Below are positions 5,509-5,555 of a DNA stretch of 5,555 bases, one piece after another. The translations under genes and the position numbers were made by a program. Each line of letters opens with the position of its first letter. The stretch's first letter is position 1. This DNA is from an uncultured bacterium (GTDB lineage Bacteria; Planctomycetota; Phycisphaerae; Phycisphaerales; SM1A02), in assembly GCA_903938205.1 (NCBI GenBank), contig CAJACJ010000039.1, positions 1 to 5,555 of the forward strand, given 5' to 3'. A model generated the notes under the pieces. That model worked only from the letters and a program-made list of their open reading frames with translations, made no database searches and was not told the DNA's origin.

Positions 5509-5555
5509 TAGGTCTTATAACCTTAATATACCGTGCATTTAATGCTTAAATCAAG

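Noticed and set aside
5509..5555. Short inverted repeat GCATT/AATGC and AGGT/ACCT after ndk as a terminator
   Set aside because: Stems of 4-5 bp without GC-rich pairing or a T-run are too weak; the ndk terminator is probably beyond the window.
1..5555. CRISPR array, insertion sequence, tRNA or rRNA, or phage/defence cassette
   Set aside because: No spaced direct repeats, transposase-like frames, terminal inverted repeats or RNA gene signatures were seen. The GHKL ATPase/TOPRIM pair is a canonical Topo VI, not a defence-type GHKL or TOPRIM nuclease system.

Overview
The window is bacterial chromosomal DNA with compact genes and mostly clear Shine-Dalgarno sites. It carries five protein genes: a cold-shock protein, a small membrane-anchored histidine kinase, the two subunits of a type IIB DNA topoisomerase (Topo VI), and nucleoside diphosphate kinase. 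Topo VI is typical of archaea and plants and is patchy in bacteria. The B and A proteins here, and the form of the NDK active-site loop, look to me most like Planctomycetota, possibly Phycisphaerae. That placement rests on remembered family resemblance, not on a search.

Layout. Positions 1-85 hold the 3' flank of an upstream gene and a strong intrinsic terminator. Positions 86-339 are a non-coding leader with two overlapping, mutually exclusive inverted repeats, followed by a good RBS and the cold-shock gene (340-600, +). A 12-bp GC-rich hairpin (670-701) ends that unit. An orphan histidine kinase (740-1600, +) starts only 38 nt after the hairpin and has no evident Shine-Dalgarno site. Its 3' end overlaps by 9 bp the 3' end of a convergent two-gene unit on the minus strand, top6B (4869-2731) then top6A (2719-1592), which are 11 nt apart with an internal RBS. 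A divergent 168-bp intergenic region (4870-5037) separates top6B from ndk (5038-5508, +). The last 47 bases show no gene.

How the genes work together. Top6B (ATPase and transducer) and Top6A (Spo11-like cleavage subunit with TOPRIM) should form an A2B2 ATP-dependent topoisomerase that passes one duplex through a double-strand break. All key catalytic residues I looked for are present, so the enzyme appears intact. The cold-shock protein (nucleic-acid chaperone) and NDK (NTP/dNTP balancing) are housekeeping genes. Nothing shows that they or the kinase belong to a pathway with Topo VI. I see no mobile element, CRISPR array, tRNA or rRNA. The most notable content is the complete bacterial Topo VI operon. 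I did not find convincing evidence of an undescribed multi-gene system.
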